From Cribrihabitans_A neustonicus (GTDB taxonomy: Bacteria; Pseudomonadota; Alphaproteobacteria; Rhodobacterales; Rhodobacteraceae): DNA of 64,000 bases. Under the pieces are notes generated by a model that was given only the letters and a program-made list of their open reading frames with translations, was not told the DNA's origin and ran no database searches. The stretch is from positions 620,001 to 684,000 of the forward strand of contig NZ_JBMERQ010000002.1 of assembly GCF_048820895.1 (NCBI RefSeq). The letters run 5' to 3'. Shown piece after piece: positions 1 to 7,794 of the stretch. The translations under genes and the position numbers were made by a program. The number at the start of each line of letters is the position of its first letter. Within the stretch, counting starts at the first letter, position 1.

Positions 1-176
1 CCCAGCGTGGTCAGCCCCATGCCCAGCCCCAAGGCCAGCATCCAGCTGTTGGCCTGCGCCTGCGTCGCCCCTGCCGCCTCGATCGCCTGGAAGATGATCG
101 CGGCCGAGCCGGTATAGCCCACCAGCACCGCCACCAGGCCGGAGACGGCATGGGAGAGTTTCAGGTCCTTCAGCAT
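1..176 (-). CDS. BenE-family benzoate/H+ symporter, N-terminal fragment (gene runs off the left edge)
   Basis: This is the first 58 codons of a membrane protein that continues beyond the left edge of the window. The start is the ATG at 176 (minus strand), giving MLKDLKLSHAVSGLVAVLVG. That opening, followed by a GYTGSAAIIFQA segment and a second hydrophobic helix rich in G and L, resembles the N-terminus of the BenE/YdcO family of aromatic-acid:proton symporters in the inner membrane. The gene is divergent from the XRE-cupin regulator at 309, and the two share a 132 bp intergenic region that holds two near-identical dyads. The regulator therefore probably controls it. Substrate is unknown because only the first helices are visible; family assignment is an inference from a short stretch. 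Confidence 0.7.
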   Translation of the reverse strand, partial: MLKDLKLSHAVSGLVAVLVGYTGSAAIIFQAIEAAGATQAQANSWMLALGLGMGLTTL

Positions 177-215
177 CGCGGCTTTCCTTTCCCGGCCCGC
201 AGGGTAGAGTGGCGA

Positions 216-260
216 GCGTTATAGCGTCCACGCCACCCTAGGCGGCGTGCGTTATAACGC
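216..260. promoter_or_regulatory. Tandem operator-like dyads between BenE-type gene and XRE-cupin regulator
   Basis: A perfect 12-bp palindrome GCGTTATAACGC lies at 249-260 and a near copy, GCGTTATAGCGT, at 216-227. Their start-to-start distance is 33 bp, about three helical turns, so a dimeric regulator could bind both on one DNA face. They sit in the divergent promoter region of the transporter and the XRE-cupin regulator, where autoregulation is usual for this regulator family. No binding data can be seen from sequence alone. Confidence 0.6.
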
Positions 261-308
261 ACAAGAGATTTCTTGCGGCCCGTTACGGGCCAAAGCGGGG
301 AGGGGCAG

Positions 309-908
309 GTGGCCGAGGAGAAAATCCGTATCAATCTGCGCAGCTTGCGCCAGAGCGCGGGGCTCAGCCTTGCGCAGGCGGCGGCGCGGACCGGGGTCAG
401 CAAGGCGATGCTCGGCCAGATCGAGCGCGGCGAATCGAGCCCGACGCTGGCGACGCTGTGGAAGCTCGCCAAGGGCTTCCACCTGCCGCTCACCGCCTTC
501 ATCGAGGAGCTGGTGCCCCCCGCCGAACAGCCCCCGCTTGTGCCCGGTGCGGCAGCAGGGGCGGAGGCGCGGCAGCCGGAGGCGGTGCAGTTCCCTGGCT
601 CCATCGCGGTGCGCCCGGTCTTCGCCTTCGACCCGCGCCTCGGATCGGAAAGCTTCGAAGTGACGCTTGTCCCTCGGCAGTCCCACGTGTCTCAAGCCCA
701 TGACACGGGCGTGGTGGAGGATGTCTTCGTGACCGCAGGCGCGGTCGAGGTGCTCAGCGGCGGCAGCTGGCAGCGGCTGGAACCGGGCGAGGGGCTGCGC
801 TTCGCCGCTGACGCACCACATGGTTACCGCAATACGGGCGGCGCCCCGGCGCGCTTCCTGAACACGCTCTATTACCCGAAGGCCGCAGGTCTAACGCCGC
901 GTGAGTGA
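309..908 (+). CDS. XRE-family transcriptional regulator with C-terminal cupin sensor domain
   Basis: A cytoplasmic DNA-binding regulator of 199 residues. An N-terminal helix-turn-helix of the XRE/HTH_3 type spans about residues 8-62 (LRQSAGLSLAQAAARTGVSK is the recognition region), and a cupin_2 domain near residues 120-185 (HDTGVVEDVFV, LEPGEGLRFAADAPHGY) is the likely small-ligand sensor. An upstream in-frame TTG at 273 exists, but the GTG at 309 is preceded by a good GGGGAGG ribosome site at the right distance and gives the typical family start. The divergent BenE-like transporter and the paired dyads at 216-260 suggest it controls uptake of an aromatic or other organic acid. Ligand unknown. 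Confidence 0.85.
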   Translation: MAEEKIRINLRSLRQSAGLSLAQAAARTGVSKAMLGQIERGESSPTLATLWKLAKGFHLPLTAFIEELVPPAEQPPLVPGAAAGAEARQPEAVQFPGSIAVRPVFAFDPRLGSESFEVTLVPRQSHVSQAHDTGVVEDVFVTAGAVEVLSGGSWQRLEPGEGLRFAADAPHGYRNTGGAPARFLNTLYYPKAAGLTPRE

Positions 909-983
909 ATTCTTGCTCTTGCGGCGGGCCCGGGGCGGACCTACCACTTGCCCTATTGGTTCAAGAGATTGAAGGGACGCCGC

Positions 984-1853
984 ATGGAGACGATGCGCGG
1001 GAGCCTCCTGATGGTGCTGGCGATGGCCGCCTTCGCGCTGGAGGACATGTTCATCAAATCCGCCGCCCGCAGCCTGCCTGTGGGGCAGATCCTGATCCTT
1101 TTTGGGCTCGGCGGCATGGCGGTTTTCGCTCTGATGGCGCGTGCGCAAGGCCGCTCCCCTTGGCATCCGGGTTTCGGCACGCGCCCGATGCTGTGGCGCT
1201 CCCTGGCAGAGACCGCAGGGCGCCTCTGTTTCACCCTGGCAATTGCGCTCACACCCCTGTCGTCCGCCTCGGCGATCCTGCAGGCAACGCCGCTGGTGGT
1301 GGCGGCCGGCGCGGTTGTGTTCTTTGGCGAGCGCGTCGGCTGGCGGCGCTGGCTTGCCATCGGCGCGGGCTTTGCCGGGGTTCTGCTGATCCTGCGGCCC
1401 GGCCTCAGCGGCTTCGAGCCGGCCTCGCTGTTTGCGGTTTTGGGCACGCTCGGCTTTGCGGGCCGCGACCTTGCCACCCGCGCGGCCCCCAAGGACATGA
1501 GCAACAGCCAGCTCGGCTTCCTCGGCTTTGCCATGCTGGTGGTGGCGGGCGTGATCGCGCTCGGCTGGACCGGCGGCGCCGTCTGGCCGGAGCCGCGCGC
1601 CTGGCGCGACATCGCGGCCGCAACCGTGATCGGGGTGATCGCGTACAACGCGCTTTCGGGCGCGATGCGGGCGGGCGAGATTTCGGTCATCGCGCCATTC
1701 CGCTATACCCGGCTGGTCTTTGCCATGCTGCTGGGCATCCTGGTCTTCGGCGAGCGGCCAGATGCGCTGACGCTCCTCGGCAGCGCCGTCATTGTCACCA
1801 GTGGGGCCTTCACCCTGCTGCGCAGCGGCAAGTCCCGCGCCCGGGCCGTCTAG
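984..1853 (+). CDS. EamA/DMT-family inner-membrane transporter
   Basis: A 289-residue protein with about ten hydrophobic helices and two internal EamA repeats, the architecture of the drug/metabolite transporter superfamily. The conserved ends of each repeat are visible: SSASAILQATPLVVAAGAVVFFGERVGWRR in the first half and the FRYTRLVFAMLLGILVFGERP segment in the second. The ATG at 984 follows a GAAGGGA ribosome site; the open frame extends upstream but without a better start. It lies 75 bp after the XRE-cupin regulator in the same direction and 56 bp before smpB. These transporters export amino acids, nucleobases or other metabolites; the substrate cannot be told from sequence. Confidence 0.85.
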   Translation: METMRGSLLMVLAMAAFALEDMFIKSAARSLPVGQILILFGLGGMAVFALMARAQGRSPWHPGFGTRPMLWRSLAETAGRLCFTLAIALTPLSSASAILQATPLVVAAGAVVFFGERVGWRRWLAIGAGFAGVLLILRPGLSGFEPASLFAVLGTLGFAGRDLATRAAPKDMSNSQLGFLGFAMLVVAGVIALGWTGGAVWPEPRAWRDIAAATVIGVIAYNALSGAMRAGEISVIAPFRYTRLVFAMLLGILVFGERPDALTLLGSAVIVTSGAFTLLRSGKSRARAV

Positions 1854-1909
1854 CGCCGCGGTTCGGGCCACCTTGCGCAAGCCGCGCCGCCGCCTTACAT
1901 CTGCTGCCC

Positions 1910-2389
1910 ATGGCCCAGAAGCAGAAATCAGACCCGAACTACAAGGTGATTGCCGAGAACCGCCGTGCGCGGTTTGATTACGCGATCGAGGATGACCTCG
2001 AATGCGGCATCGTGCTTCATGGCTCCGAGGTGAAATCGCTGCGCGGCAACGGCACCAACATCGCCGACAGCTATGCCGCGGTGGAGAATGGCGAGCTGTG
2101 GCTGGTGAACAGCTACATTCCGCCCTACCCGCAGGCCAAGACGTTCCAGCACGAGGAACGCCGCCGCCGCAAGCTTTTGGTGTCGCGCAAGCAGCTGGCT
2201 GACCTGTGGAACGCAACCCAGCGCAAGGGGCTGACGCTGGTGCCGCTGGTGATCTACTTCAATCACAAGGGCCTGGCGAAGATGAAGATCGGCATCGCCA
2301 AGGGCAAGAAGGCGCATGACAAGCGCGAGGTGCAGGCCAAGCGCGACTGGTCGCGGCAGAAGCAGCGGCTGCTGAAGGACAACGGCTGA
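1910..2389 (+). CDS. smpB: SsrA-binding protein SmpB
   Basis: SmpB binds tmRNA and brings it to stalled ribosomes for trans-translation. The 159-residue length is normal for the family. The core is recognisable: the IAENRRARFDYAIEDDLECG start, GIVLHGSEVKSLR, the HEERRRRKLLVSR segment and the basic C-terminal tail KKAHDKREVQAKRDWSRQ that enters the decoding channel. The ATG at 1910 gives MAQKQKSDPNYKVIAENR, a usual start. It is followed by an element of the 143-bp repeat family. The tmRNA gene itself (ssrA) is not in this window. Confidence 0.97.
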   Translation: MAQKQKSDPNYKVIAENRRARFDYAIEDDLECGIVLHGSEVKSLRGNGTNIADSYAAVENGELWLVNSYIPPYPQAKTFQHEERRRRKLLVSRKQLADLWNATQRKGLTLVPLVIYFNHKGLAKMKIGIAKGKKAHDKREVQAKRDWSRQKQRLLKDNG

Positions 2390-2432
2390 GCCGGTAGTGA
2401 TTGCCACCAGCGCGGGACAAGGCCGCCAGGCC

Positions 2433-2575
2433 GCCGCGCATCGCCGGCGCGCCCCCACGCGGCGGCGATTTGGCTGAGGCTGGGAGGTCCCTCGATAGGG
2501 TCCACGGACTTGGCCGCGATAAACTGCCAGTCAAACCCGTCTGGATCGCCACCGCGCGCGCCGGCAATGCGCGGC
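2433..2575 (+). repeat. 143-bp dispersed intergenic element, copy A
   Basis: First of five copies of a repeat seen in this window. It is bounded by imperfect terminal inverted repeats of 20 bp: GCCGCGCATCGCCGG... at 2433-2452 and its near reverse complement ending ...AATGCGCGGC at 2556-2575. Outer-end to outer-end length is 143 bp, identical in all copies. Homology continues about 25 bp to the left (CAGCGCGGGACAAGG, from about 2407). It stands 43 bp after the smpB stop codon, in the same orientation. The remaining 2576-2794 shows no gene that can be supported. Confidence 0.85.
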
Positions 2576-2794
2576 TCTTCCCGTTTTTCTGAGTAGTCGC
2601 CGCCAGCCAGGTCCTGGCATTTGACGAATGACCTCGCGCATAGCTTTGGATACCATCCCCGGTATTGCCTCCGGCGCCCGGTTGCAATGACTGAGCACTT
2701 CAGTCAGATAAGCGGCACCCTAGCGGATTCCTTCCTCGAATCGAGCCCGGCACCCTCCGAACCACCGGCCAAGACGCCAAGGACAGGACACCCG
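2576..2794. other. Intergenic stretch without recognisable gene
   Basis: Between copy A of the repeat element and the hypothetical gene at 2795 there is no supported coding sequence or clear terminator. An in-frame extension of the downstream gene to 2621 is open but has no ribosome site and no protein-like composition, so the region is more likely leader and promoter sequence. Confidence 0.5.
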
Positions 2795-3301
2795 ATGCCG
2801 CATCCGCTTTCCACCGACTGCCCACTCCCCGCCGCCTCCCGCCCGCTTGCGGACCTCGGCCTTGACGCCTTTGAGACCGCCCTGCTGCCGCTCCTGCGCC
2901 ATTTCGCGGCCAGCCCGCGCGCGCCCGGAAGCCAGGCTTGGCACCTCGCCTACCAGACCGCGGCAGAGCGCTGGGGCGAAAGCTTCGGCCTGCCGCTGGC
3001 CCACGCGCTGGCAGCACTGGTGGGTCGGGCGGATGCGCTCATCGGCGGGCTTACCTGCCACGACGCGCTGGAGCCTGCCACACGGCAGCGCGTGACCGCC
3101 GACGAGGCTGCCTTCCTGCGCATGCTGCACCACATGCGCCGCGACCGCACACCGGCGGCGCGGCAGGCGGTGGCCGAACTGGCCCAGGGCCGCATGGACG
3201 CCGGGCTGATCCGCTGCGGGCTCTCTCTTGCCCGCCGCTTCCCGGCCGGGATCGAGGCCCCGGCCGCGCCCTCCCGGCCCTGCCTGCGCATCGCGGTCTG
3301 A
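2795..3301 (+). CDS. Hypothetical protein, alpha-helical, 168 aa
   Basis: I do not recognise this protein. It begins MPHPLSTDCPLPAASRPLAD and is predicted to be soluble, mostly helical and rich in Ala, Leu and Arg, with no signal peptide or membrane segment. Residues 20-115 contain amphipathic helices (LDAFETALLPLLRHF, FGLPLAHALAALVGRADALI), and a later segment is strongly charged (LRMLHHMRRDRTPAARQAV). The ATG at 2795 follows AAGGACAGGAC, a fair ribosome site; the frame stays open further upstream without one. Codon use matches its neighbours, which supports a real gene. The next gene (sulfurtransferase) starts 105 bp downstream, so it may be a single-gene unit. Confidence 0.7.
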   Translation: MPHPLSTDCPLPAASRPLADLGLDAFETALLPLLRHFAASPRAPGSQAWHLAYQTAAERWGESFGLPLAHALAALVGRADALIGGLTCHDALEPATRQRVTADEAAFLRMLHHMRRDRTPAARQAVAELAQGRMDAGLIRCGLSLARRFPAGIEAPAAPSRPCLRIAV

Positions 3302-3406
3302 ACCCCGCCGCCCGCCGCAATTATCCTCCGCTGCGGCGGCGGGCTTCCCTTGCGCCCCCGCCGCGGCGATAGTACCCATGCGCAAGCGCATGACGGGAGG
3401 GCAGCG

Positions 3407-4261
3407 ATGCAGGATGATCCGAAAACCCTTGTTTCCACCGAGTGGCTGGCAGCCCATCTGAAGGACCCCGACCTCAGGGTGCTCGATGCCTCCTGGTACC
3501 TGCCGCAGCAGGAGCGCGACGCCAAGGCGGAATACGCCGCCGCGCATATCCCCGGCGCCCGCTTCTTCGACATCGACGAGATTTCGGACCACCGCTCCGA
3601 CCTGCCGCACATGGTGCCGCCGGTGGAGAAGTTCATGTCCCGCCTGCGCGCGATGGGCGTGGGCGACGGCCACCAGGTGGTGGTCTATGACGGTATGGGC
3701 CTGTTCTCCGCCGCCCGCGTCTGGTGGCTGTTCCGCCTGATGGGGCAGGAGAACATCGCGGTGCTCGACGGCGGCTTCCCCAAATGGCAGGCCGAGGGCC
3801 GCCCGGTCGAGGACTTGCCGCCGGTGATCCGCGACCGCCACATGACGGTGCGGGTGCAGAACCACCTCGTGCGCGATGTCACCCAAGTCTCCGCCGCGGC
3901 CAAGCTGGGCGACCACGAGATCATCGACGCGCGCTCCGCCGAGCGTTTCCGCGGCGACAGCCCCGAGCCGCGCCCGGGCCTGCGCGCGGGCCACATCCCG
4001 GGCGCCAAGAACGTGCCCTTCGGCACGCTGTTCAACGAGGACGGAACCATGAAGGATGCAGATGGCATCCGCGCCACCTTCGAGGCCGCCGGTGCCGACC
4101 TTTCGAAACCCGTCATCACCACCTGCGGGTCAGGTGTCACCGCCGCCGTCCTCAGCCTTGCCCTGGAGCGCATCGGTAAGACCGACCACGCGCTCTACGA
4201 TGGCTCCTGGGTGGAATGGGGCGCCTTCCCGACCCTTCCCGTTGCTACCGGAGAGAACTGA
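3407..4261 (+). CDS. sseA: 3-mercaptopyruvate/thiosulfate sulfurtransferase (two rhodanese domains)
   Basis: Transfers sulfur from 3-mercaptopyruvate (or thiosulfate) to an acceptor through a cysteine persulfide. The 284-residue protein has an inactive N-terminal rhodanese domain (about 10-135) and a catalytic C-terminal one (about 160-280). The active-site loop CGSGVTA with Cys240 is the form typical of mercaptopyruvate sulfurtransferases. Other family blocks are visible: AHIPGARFFDIDEISD, EIIDARSAERFRG and DGSWVEWG near the C-terminus. The ATG at 3407 follows GGGAGGGCAGCG. The stop codon overlaps the start of the following aminotransferase (TGATG), which implies translational coupling. Since cysteine transamination yields mercaptopyruvate, the pair may act together in cysteine breakdown; that link is inference. 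Confidence 0.93.
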   Translation: MQDDPKTLVSTEWLAAHLKDPDLRVLDASWYLPQQERDAKAEYAAAHIPGARFFDIDEISDHRSDLPHMVPPVEKFMSRLRAMGVGDGHQVVVYDGMGLFSAARVWWLFRLMGQENIAVLDGGFPKWQAEGRPVEDLPPVIRDRHMTVRVQNHLVRDVTQVSAAAKLGDHEIIDARSAERFRGDSPEPRPGLRAGHIPGAKNVPFGTLFNEDGTMKDADGIRATFEAAGADLSKPVITTCGSGVTAAVLSLALERIGKTDHALYDGSWVEWGAFPTLPVATGEN

Positions 4262-5445
4262 TGTTCGAGACCCTGAAAGCCCAGCCAGCCGACAAGATCC
4301 TGGCGCTCATGCAGATGTACCGCGACGACCCGCGCGCCGGGAAGATCGACCTTGGCGTCGGCGTCTACAAGAACGCCGAGGGCGTCACCCCGGTGATGCG
4401 CGCGATCAAGGCCGCCGAGCACAAGCTCTGGGAAGAGCAGACCACCAAGTCCTATGTCGGCCTGGCCGGCGACCCGGCCTATGCGGATGCGATGATCCAG
4501 CTGATCCTGGGCGATGCCGCCCCGCGCGACAGCATTGCCGCCGCTGCCACCCCCGGCGGCACCGGCGCCGTGCGCCAGGCCTTCGAGTTGATCCAGATGG
4601 CCAACCCCAAGGCCCGCGTATTCGTATCCGACCCGACCTGGCCGAACCATGTTTCGATCCTGAAATACGTCGGCATCGAAACCGTCACCTACCGCTATTT
4701 TGACAGCGAAACCCGCGGCGTGAACTTTGACGGCATGATCGAGGACCTGAAGGGCGCAGAGAAGGGCGACGTGGTGCTGCTGCATGGCTGCTGCCACAAC
4801 CCGACCGGCGCCAACCTCAACGAGGTGCAGTGGAAAGAGGTGATCGCGCTGATGAACGAGCGCGGCCTGATCCCGATGATCGACATCGCTTACCAGGGCT
4901 TTGGCGACGGTCTGGAAGAGGACGCCAAGGGCGTGCGCCTGGTGGCCTCCAGCTGCCCTGAGGTGCTGATCGCGGCCAGCTGCTCCAAGAACTTCGGCAT
5001 CTACCGCGAGCGCACCGGCCTCCTGATGGCGGTGAGCCAGGACAAGGGCGCGCAGGCGCTGAACCAAGGCACGCTCAACTTCCTGAACCGGCAGAACTAC
5101 TCCTTCCCGCCGGACCACGGTGCCCGCCTTGTGACGATGATCCTGGGTGACGACGCTCTGCGTGCCGACTGGGCGGCCGAGCTCGAGGAAACCCGTCTGG
5201 GCATGCTGGCCCTGCGCCAGCAGCTTGCGGACGAGCTGCAGCGGCTCACCGGCTCGGACCGCTTCGGCTTCCTCGCGCAGCACCGCGGCATGTTTTCGCT
5301 CCTCGGCACCACGCCCGAGCTGGTGGAGAAGATGCGCAGCGATCACGCCATCTACATGGTGGGCGACAGCCGCATGAACATCGCGGGCCTGAACAGCCGC
5401 ACCGTACCGCTTCTGGCCAAGGCAATCGTCGACGCCGGCGTCTGA
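4261..5445 (+). CDS. Aromatic-amino-acid/aspartate aminotransferase (class I, PLP-dependent)
   Basis: A 394-residue fold-type I aminotransferase close to TyrB/AspC. The PLP-binding lysine is Lys243 in SCSKNFGIYRERTG; the phosphate-binding and substrate arginine regions are also present (YQGFGDG, CHNPTGANLNEVQW, and SRMNIAGLN near the C-terminus). The N-terminal LGVGVYKNAEGVTP is typical of the aspartate/aromatic group. Likely amino acids are Asp, Phe, Tyr, and possibly cysteine or cysteine sulfinate, with 2-oxoglutarate as acceptor. Its ATG overlaps the stop of sseA by one base, so the two are probably one transcript; a clear terminator follows at 5470. The exact preference cannot be read from the sequence. 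Confidence 0.92.
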   Translation: MFETLKAQPADKILALMQMYRDDPRAGKIDLGVGVYKNAEGVTPVMRAIKAAEHKLWEEQTTKSYVGLAGDPAYADAMIQLILGDAAPRDSIAAAATPGGTGAVRQAFELIQMANPKARVFVSDPTWPNHVSILKYVGIETVTYRYFDSETRGVNFDGMIEDLKGAEKGDVVLLHGCCHNPTGANLNEVQWKEVIALMNERGLIPMIDIAYQGFGDGLEEDAKGVRLVASSCPEVLIAASCSKNFGIYRERTGLLMAVSQDKGAQALNQGTLNFLNRQNYSFPPDHGARLVTMILGDDALRADWAAELEETRLGMLALRQQLADELQRLTGSDRFGFLAQHRGMFSLLGTTPELVEKMRSDHAIYMVGDSRMNIAGLNSRTVPLLAKAIVDAGV

Positions 5446-5469
5446 GCCAGACCCCTCGCGAGACCAAAG

Positions 5470-5496
5470 AAAGCGCGCCCCAAGCGGGCGCGCTTT
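5470..5496 (+). terminator. Rho-independent-like terminator after the aminotransferase gene
   Basis: A perfect 11-bp inverted repeat AAAGCGCGCCC/GGGCGCGCTTT with a 5-base loop (CAAGC). The stem itself ends in TTT, though no long T-run follows. It lies 24 bp after the stop codon of the sseA-aminotransferase unit. Confidence 0.85.
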
Positions 5497-5555
5497 GTCG
5501 TGGCGGGGCCCAAGAGGTACCGGTTTGTGACAGGCGCGGAGCCAGGCCGAAGGCC

Positions 5556-5698
5556 GCCGCGCATCGCCGGCGCGCGCCCACGCGGCGGCGATTTGGCTGA
5601 AGCTTGGCGGTTCCTCGAAAGGGTCAACGGATTTGGCGGGGATAAACCGCCAGTCCCGAACCTTTGGCTCGCCCCCGCGCGCGCCGCCGATGCGCGGC
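5556..5698 (+). repeat. 143-bp dispersed intergenic element, copy B
   Basis: Second copy of the five-member repeat family, with terminal inverted repeats at 5556-5575 and 5679-5698 (one mismatch between the arms). It is 143 bp outer end to outer end, like the others, but differs from copy A at many internal positions. It lies between the convergent aminotransferase and amtB genes, bracketed by a terminator on each side. Confidence 0.85.
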
Positions 5699-5761
5699 TT
5701 GGCACTTGCTGGGCTGGTCCCGCCAGCCTTCAGACTGGCAGATTGCAGGCTTTGCCCAACA

Positions 5762-5790
5762 AGAAAAACGGCGCCCCGCGGGGCGCCGCC
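5762..5790 (-). terminator. Rho-independent terminator after amtB
   Basis: On the minus strand the palindromic stem GGCGCCCCGCGGGGCGCC (5770-5787) is followed by GTTTTTCTT, a classical GC stem plus T-run. It begins 26 bp after the amtB stop and ends the glnK-amtB unit. Confidence 0.9.
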
Positions 5791-5815
5791 TTCCGTTTCA
5801 GAGCTGCTCGAAGGT

Positions 5816-7150
5816 TCAGCTCGGCGAGAACTCCGGGTAGGCTTCCATGCCCAGTTCGGCCATGTCGAGCCCGTTGACCTCGTCCTCTTCCTCGACCCGG
5901 ATGCCGATGGTGGCGCGCAGCACCATCCAGACCACGGCGGAGGCCGCGACGGTGAAGACGCCGATCACCGCGATGCCGGTCAGCTGCGTGATCAGGCTGG
6001 CCTCCGGGTTCGACAGCACCACCGCGATGGTGCCCCAGATGCCGCAGACCAGATGCACAGGAATGGCGCCGACCACGTCGTCGATGCGCAGCTTGTCCAG
6101 CATCGGCACCGCGAAGACCACGATGATGCCGCCCACGGCGCCGATCAGTGTTGCCATGCCAAGGGAGGGCGTCAGCGGTTCGGCGGTGATTGCCACCAAC
6201 CCGCCCAGGGCGCCGTTCAGGATCATGGTGAGGTCGGGCTTCTTGAACATCACCTGCGTCAGCACCAGCGCTGCCACCGCACCGGCTGCCGCGGCCGCAT
6301 TGGTGTTGGCGAAGATGCGGGAGATGTCGGCCACGTCGCCCACGGTGCCCATCGCCAGCTGCGAGCCGCCGTTGAAGCCGAACCAGCCCATCCAGAGGAT
6401 GAAGGTGCCAAGGGTGGCAAGCGCCAGGTTGGAGCCGGGCATCGGGATGGTCTTGCCGTCCTTGTACTTGCCGATGCGCGGGCCGAGGATCAGCGCCCCG
6501 GTCAACGCGGCCCAGCCGCCTACCGAATGCACCACGCTGGAGCCTGCGAAATCCAGGAAGCCCATCTGGTCGAGGAAGCCGCCGCCCCATTTCCAGCTCG
6601 CCTGCAGCGGGTAGATGAGGCCGGTCAGGATCACGGTGAAGATCAGGAAGGGCCACAGCTTGATGCGCTCGGCGAGCGTGCCCGAGACGATCGAAGCAGT
6701 GGCGGCACAGAACATCAGCTGGAAGAAGAAGTCCGAGCCGGTCGAGGCGTAGGAATAATCATCGGCCTGATCCGCGGTGATTCCCACCGCTTCCAGCACA
6801 CCGGGGCCGAAGACGCCGGACAGGACACCGTCGACCGCCCAGGTGCCGAGCGGGTACATCAGATTGTAGCCGATAAGCCAATAGAACAGCGCCGCCAGCG
6901 AGAACAGCGCCATATTCTTGGTCAGCTGCATGGTCACGTTCTTGGACCGCACCAGCCCCGCTTCCAGCATGGCAAAGCCCGCCGCCATCCAGAACACCAG
7001 GCAGCCGCCGATCAGGAACAGCAGCGAGTTCAGGATGAACACCGTGTCGGTTGCGGGATTCACACCCGTTGCCGGGGCCTCCTGCGCCAGCGCCAGCCCG
7101 GGCAGCGCGCTGAGCGTCAGGGCGGCGAGGGGAAGGGTCAGTTTCTTCAT
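5816..7150 (-). CDS. amtB: Ammonium transporter Amt
   Basis: Ammonium channel of the inner membrane, 444 residues with an N-terminal signal peptide (MKKLTLPLAALTLSALPGLA, cleaved before the mature protein) and eleven membrane helices. The twin histidines of the pore are visible in SSVVHSVGGWAAL and in AIPVHLVCGIWG, and the signature DFAGSSVVHSVGG matches the Amt family. The ATG at 7150 follows GAGGAAAGACCC and gives the signal peptide; an upstream in-frame start exists but overlaps glnK. It is the second gene of a glnK-amtB operon, 26 bp after glnK, so GlnK can block the channel when ammonium is plentiful. Ends at a strong terminator. Confidence 0.96.
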   Translation of the reverse strand: MKKLTLPLAALTLSALPGLALAQEAPATGVNPATDTVFILNSLLFLIGGCLVFWMAAGFAMLEAGLVRSKNVTMQLTKNMALFSLAALFYWLIGYNLMYPLGTWAVDGVLSGVFGPGVLEAVGITADQADDYSYASTGSDFFFQLMFCAATASIVSGTLAERIKLWPFLIFTVILTGLIYPLQASWKWGGGFLDQMGFLDFAGSSVVHSVGGWAALTGALILGPRIGKYKDGKTIPMPGSNLALATLGTFILWMGWFGFNGGSQLAMGTVGDVADISRIFANTNAAAAAGAVAALVLTQVMFKKPDLTMILNGALGGLVAITAEPLTPSLGMATLIGAVGGIIVVFAVPMLDKLRIDDVVGAIPVHLVCGIWGTIAVVLSNPEASLITQLTGIAVIGVFTVAASAVVWMVLRATIGIRVEEEDEVNGLDMAELGMEAYPEFSPS

Positions 7151-7176
7151 GGGTCTTTCCTCCGGAACGGGCGCTG

Positions 7177-7515
7177 TCACAGCGCTTCGAGGTTGGTTTC
7201 GCCGGTGCGCACCCGCACCGCCTGGTCCACATCAAGGACAAAGATCTTGCCGTCGCCGATTTTGCCGGTGCGGGCGGTCTCGGTGATCACGCGCACGGCC
7301 TGATCGGCCTGCTCGGCCGGAACCACCAGCTCAAGCTTCACCTTGGGCACGAAATTCACTTCGTACTCTGCGCCGCGGTAGATTTCGGTATGCCCGGCCT
7401 GCGCGCCGAACCCCTTAATTTCGGTAACCATCAGCCCCGAAATCCCGATCCCGGTCAGCGCTTCGCGGACCTCGTCGAGCTTGAAGGGTTTGATGGCGGC
7501 TATGATCATCTTCAT
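7177..7515 (-). CDS. glnK: Nitrogen regulatory protein PII (GlnK)
   Basis: A 112-residue PII signal protein of normal length. It senses ATP/ADP and 2-oxoglutarate and is uridylylated on the T-loop tyrosine; Tyr51 is present in YRGAEYEVNF. The B-loop region TGKIGDGKIFV and C-loop VRVRTGETN bind nucleotide. The start MKMIIAAIKPFKLDEVREAL is standard. Placement directly upstream of amtB on the same strand identifies it as GlnK rather than GlnB, since GlnK binds AmtB. Regulation by NtrC is expected from the family; a candidate dyad is at 7652. Confidence 0.96.
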   Translation of the reverse strand: MKMIIAAIKPFKLDEVREALTGIGISGLMVTEIKGFGAQAGHTEIYRGAEYEVNFVPKVKLELVVPAEQADQAVRVITETARTGKIGDGKIFVLDVDQAVRVRTGETNLEAL

Positions 7516-7651
7516 GTCGGCACCTCTCTGCTGTGGCCTTGGGCCAGGACCGCAGGCCGAGGGGCCCGCGCACTTTGCACCTGCAGCAAAGCCGCAGTCC
7601 CGAGTCGGGCCTATCCCGGGCCAGCAGGAATCCGCGCGTCTTTCTGCAAAT

Positions 7652-7668
7652 GCACAATAATTTTGCGC
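7652..7668 (-). promoter_or_regulatory. Candidate NtrC-type dyad upstream of glnK
   Basis: An imperfect 17-bp dyad, GCGCAAAATTATTGTGC on the minus strand, lies 137 bp upstream of the glnK start. Its GC-CA...TG-GC half-sites resemble NtrC enhancer sites (TGCAC...GTGCA). A separate perfect repeat CTTTGC-N7-GCAAAG lies at 7573-7591. I could not find a convincing sigma-54 -24/-12 element, so the assignment is tentative. Confidence 0.35.
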
Positions 7669-7794
7669 CTTCCTTGCACTCCGCTTAAAAACCGCACAGC
7701 TGAGGAAGAGGAGAATGCCCGGATTCCGCCTCTACAAAGCGGGGCGGCCGCGGTATGGTCCCCGGCAAAACGGACTACCGGGCAGGAATTGGCA

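Noticed and set aside
273..308. Upstream TTG start for the XRE-cupin regulator
   Set aside because: The GTG at 309 has a better ribosome site and gives the family-like N-terminus; the extra 12 residues show no conservation.
2407..2592. Small gene inside the 143-bp element (63 codons)
   Set aside because: The frame is open in every copy, but substitutions do not favour synonymous sites and no ribosome site is shared, so I did not call a coding gene.
7516..7700. Sigma-54 promoter in front of glnK
   Set aside because: No TGGCAC-N5-TTGC pair with correct spacing was found; only weak NtrC-like dyads are present.
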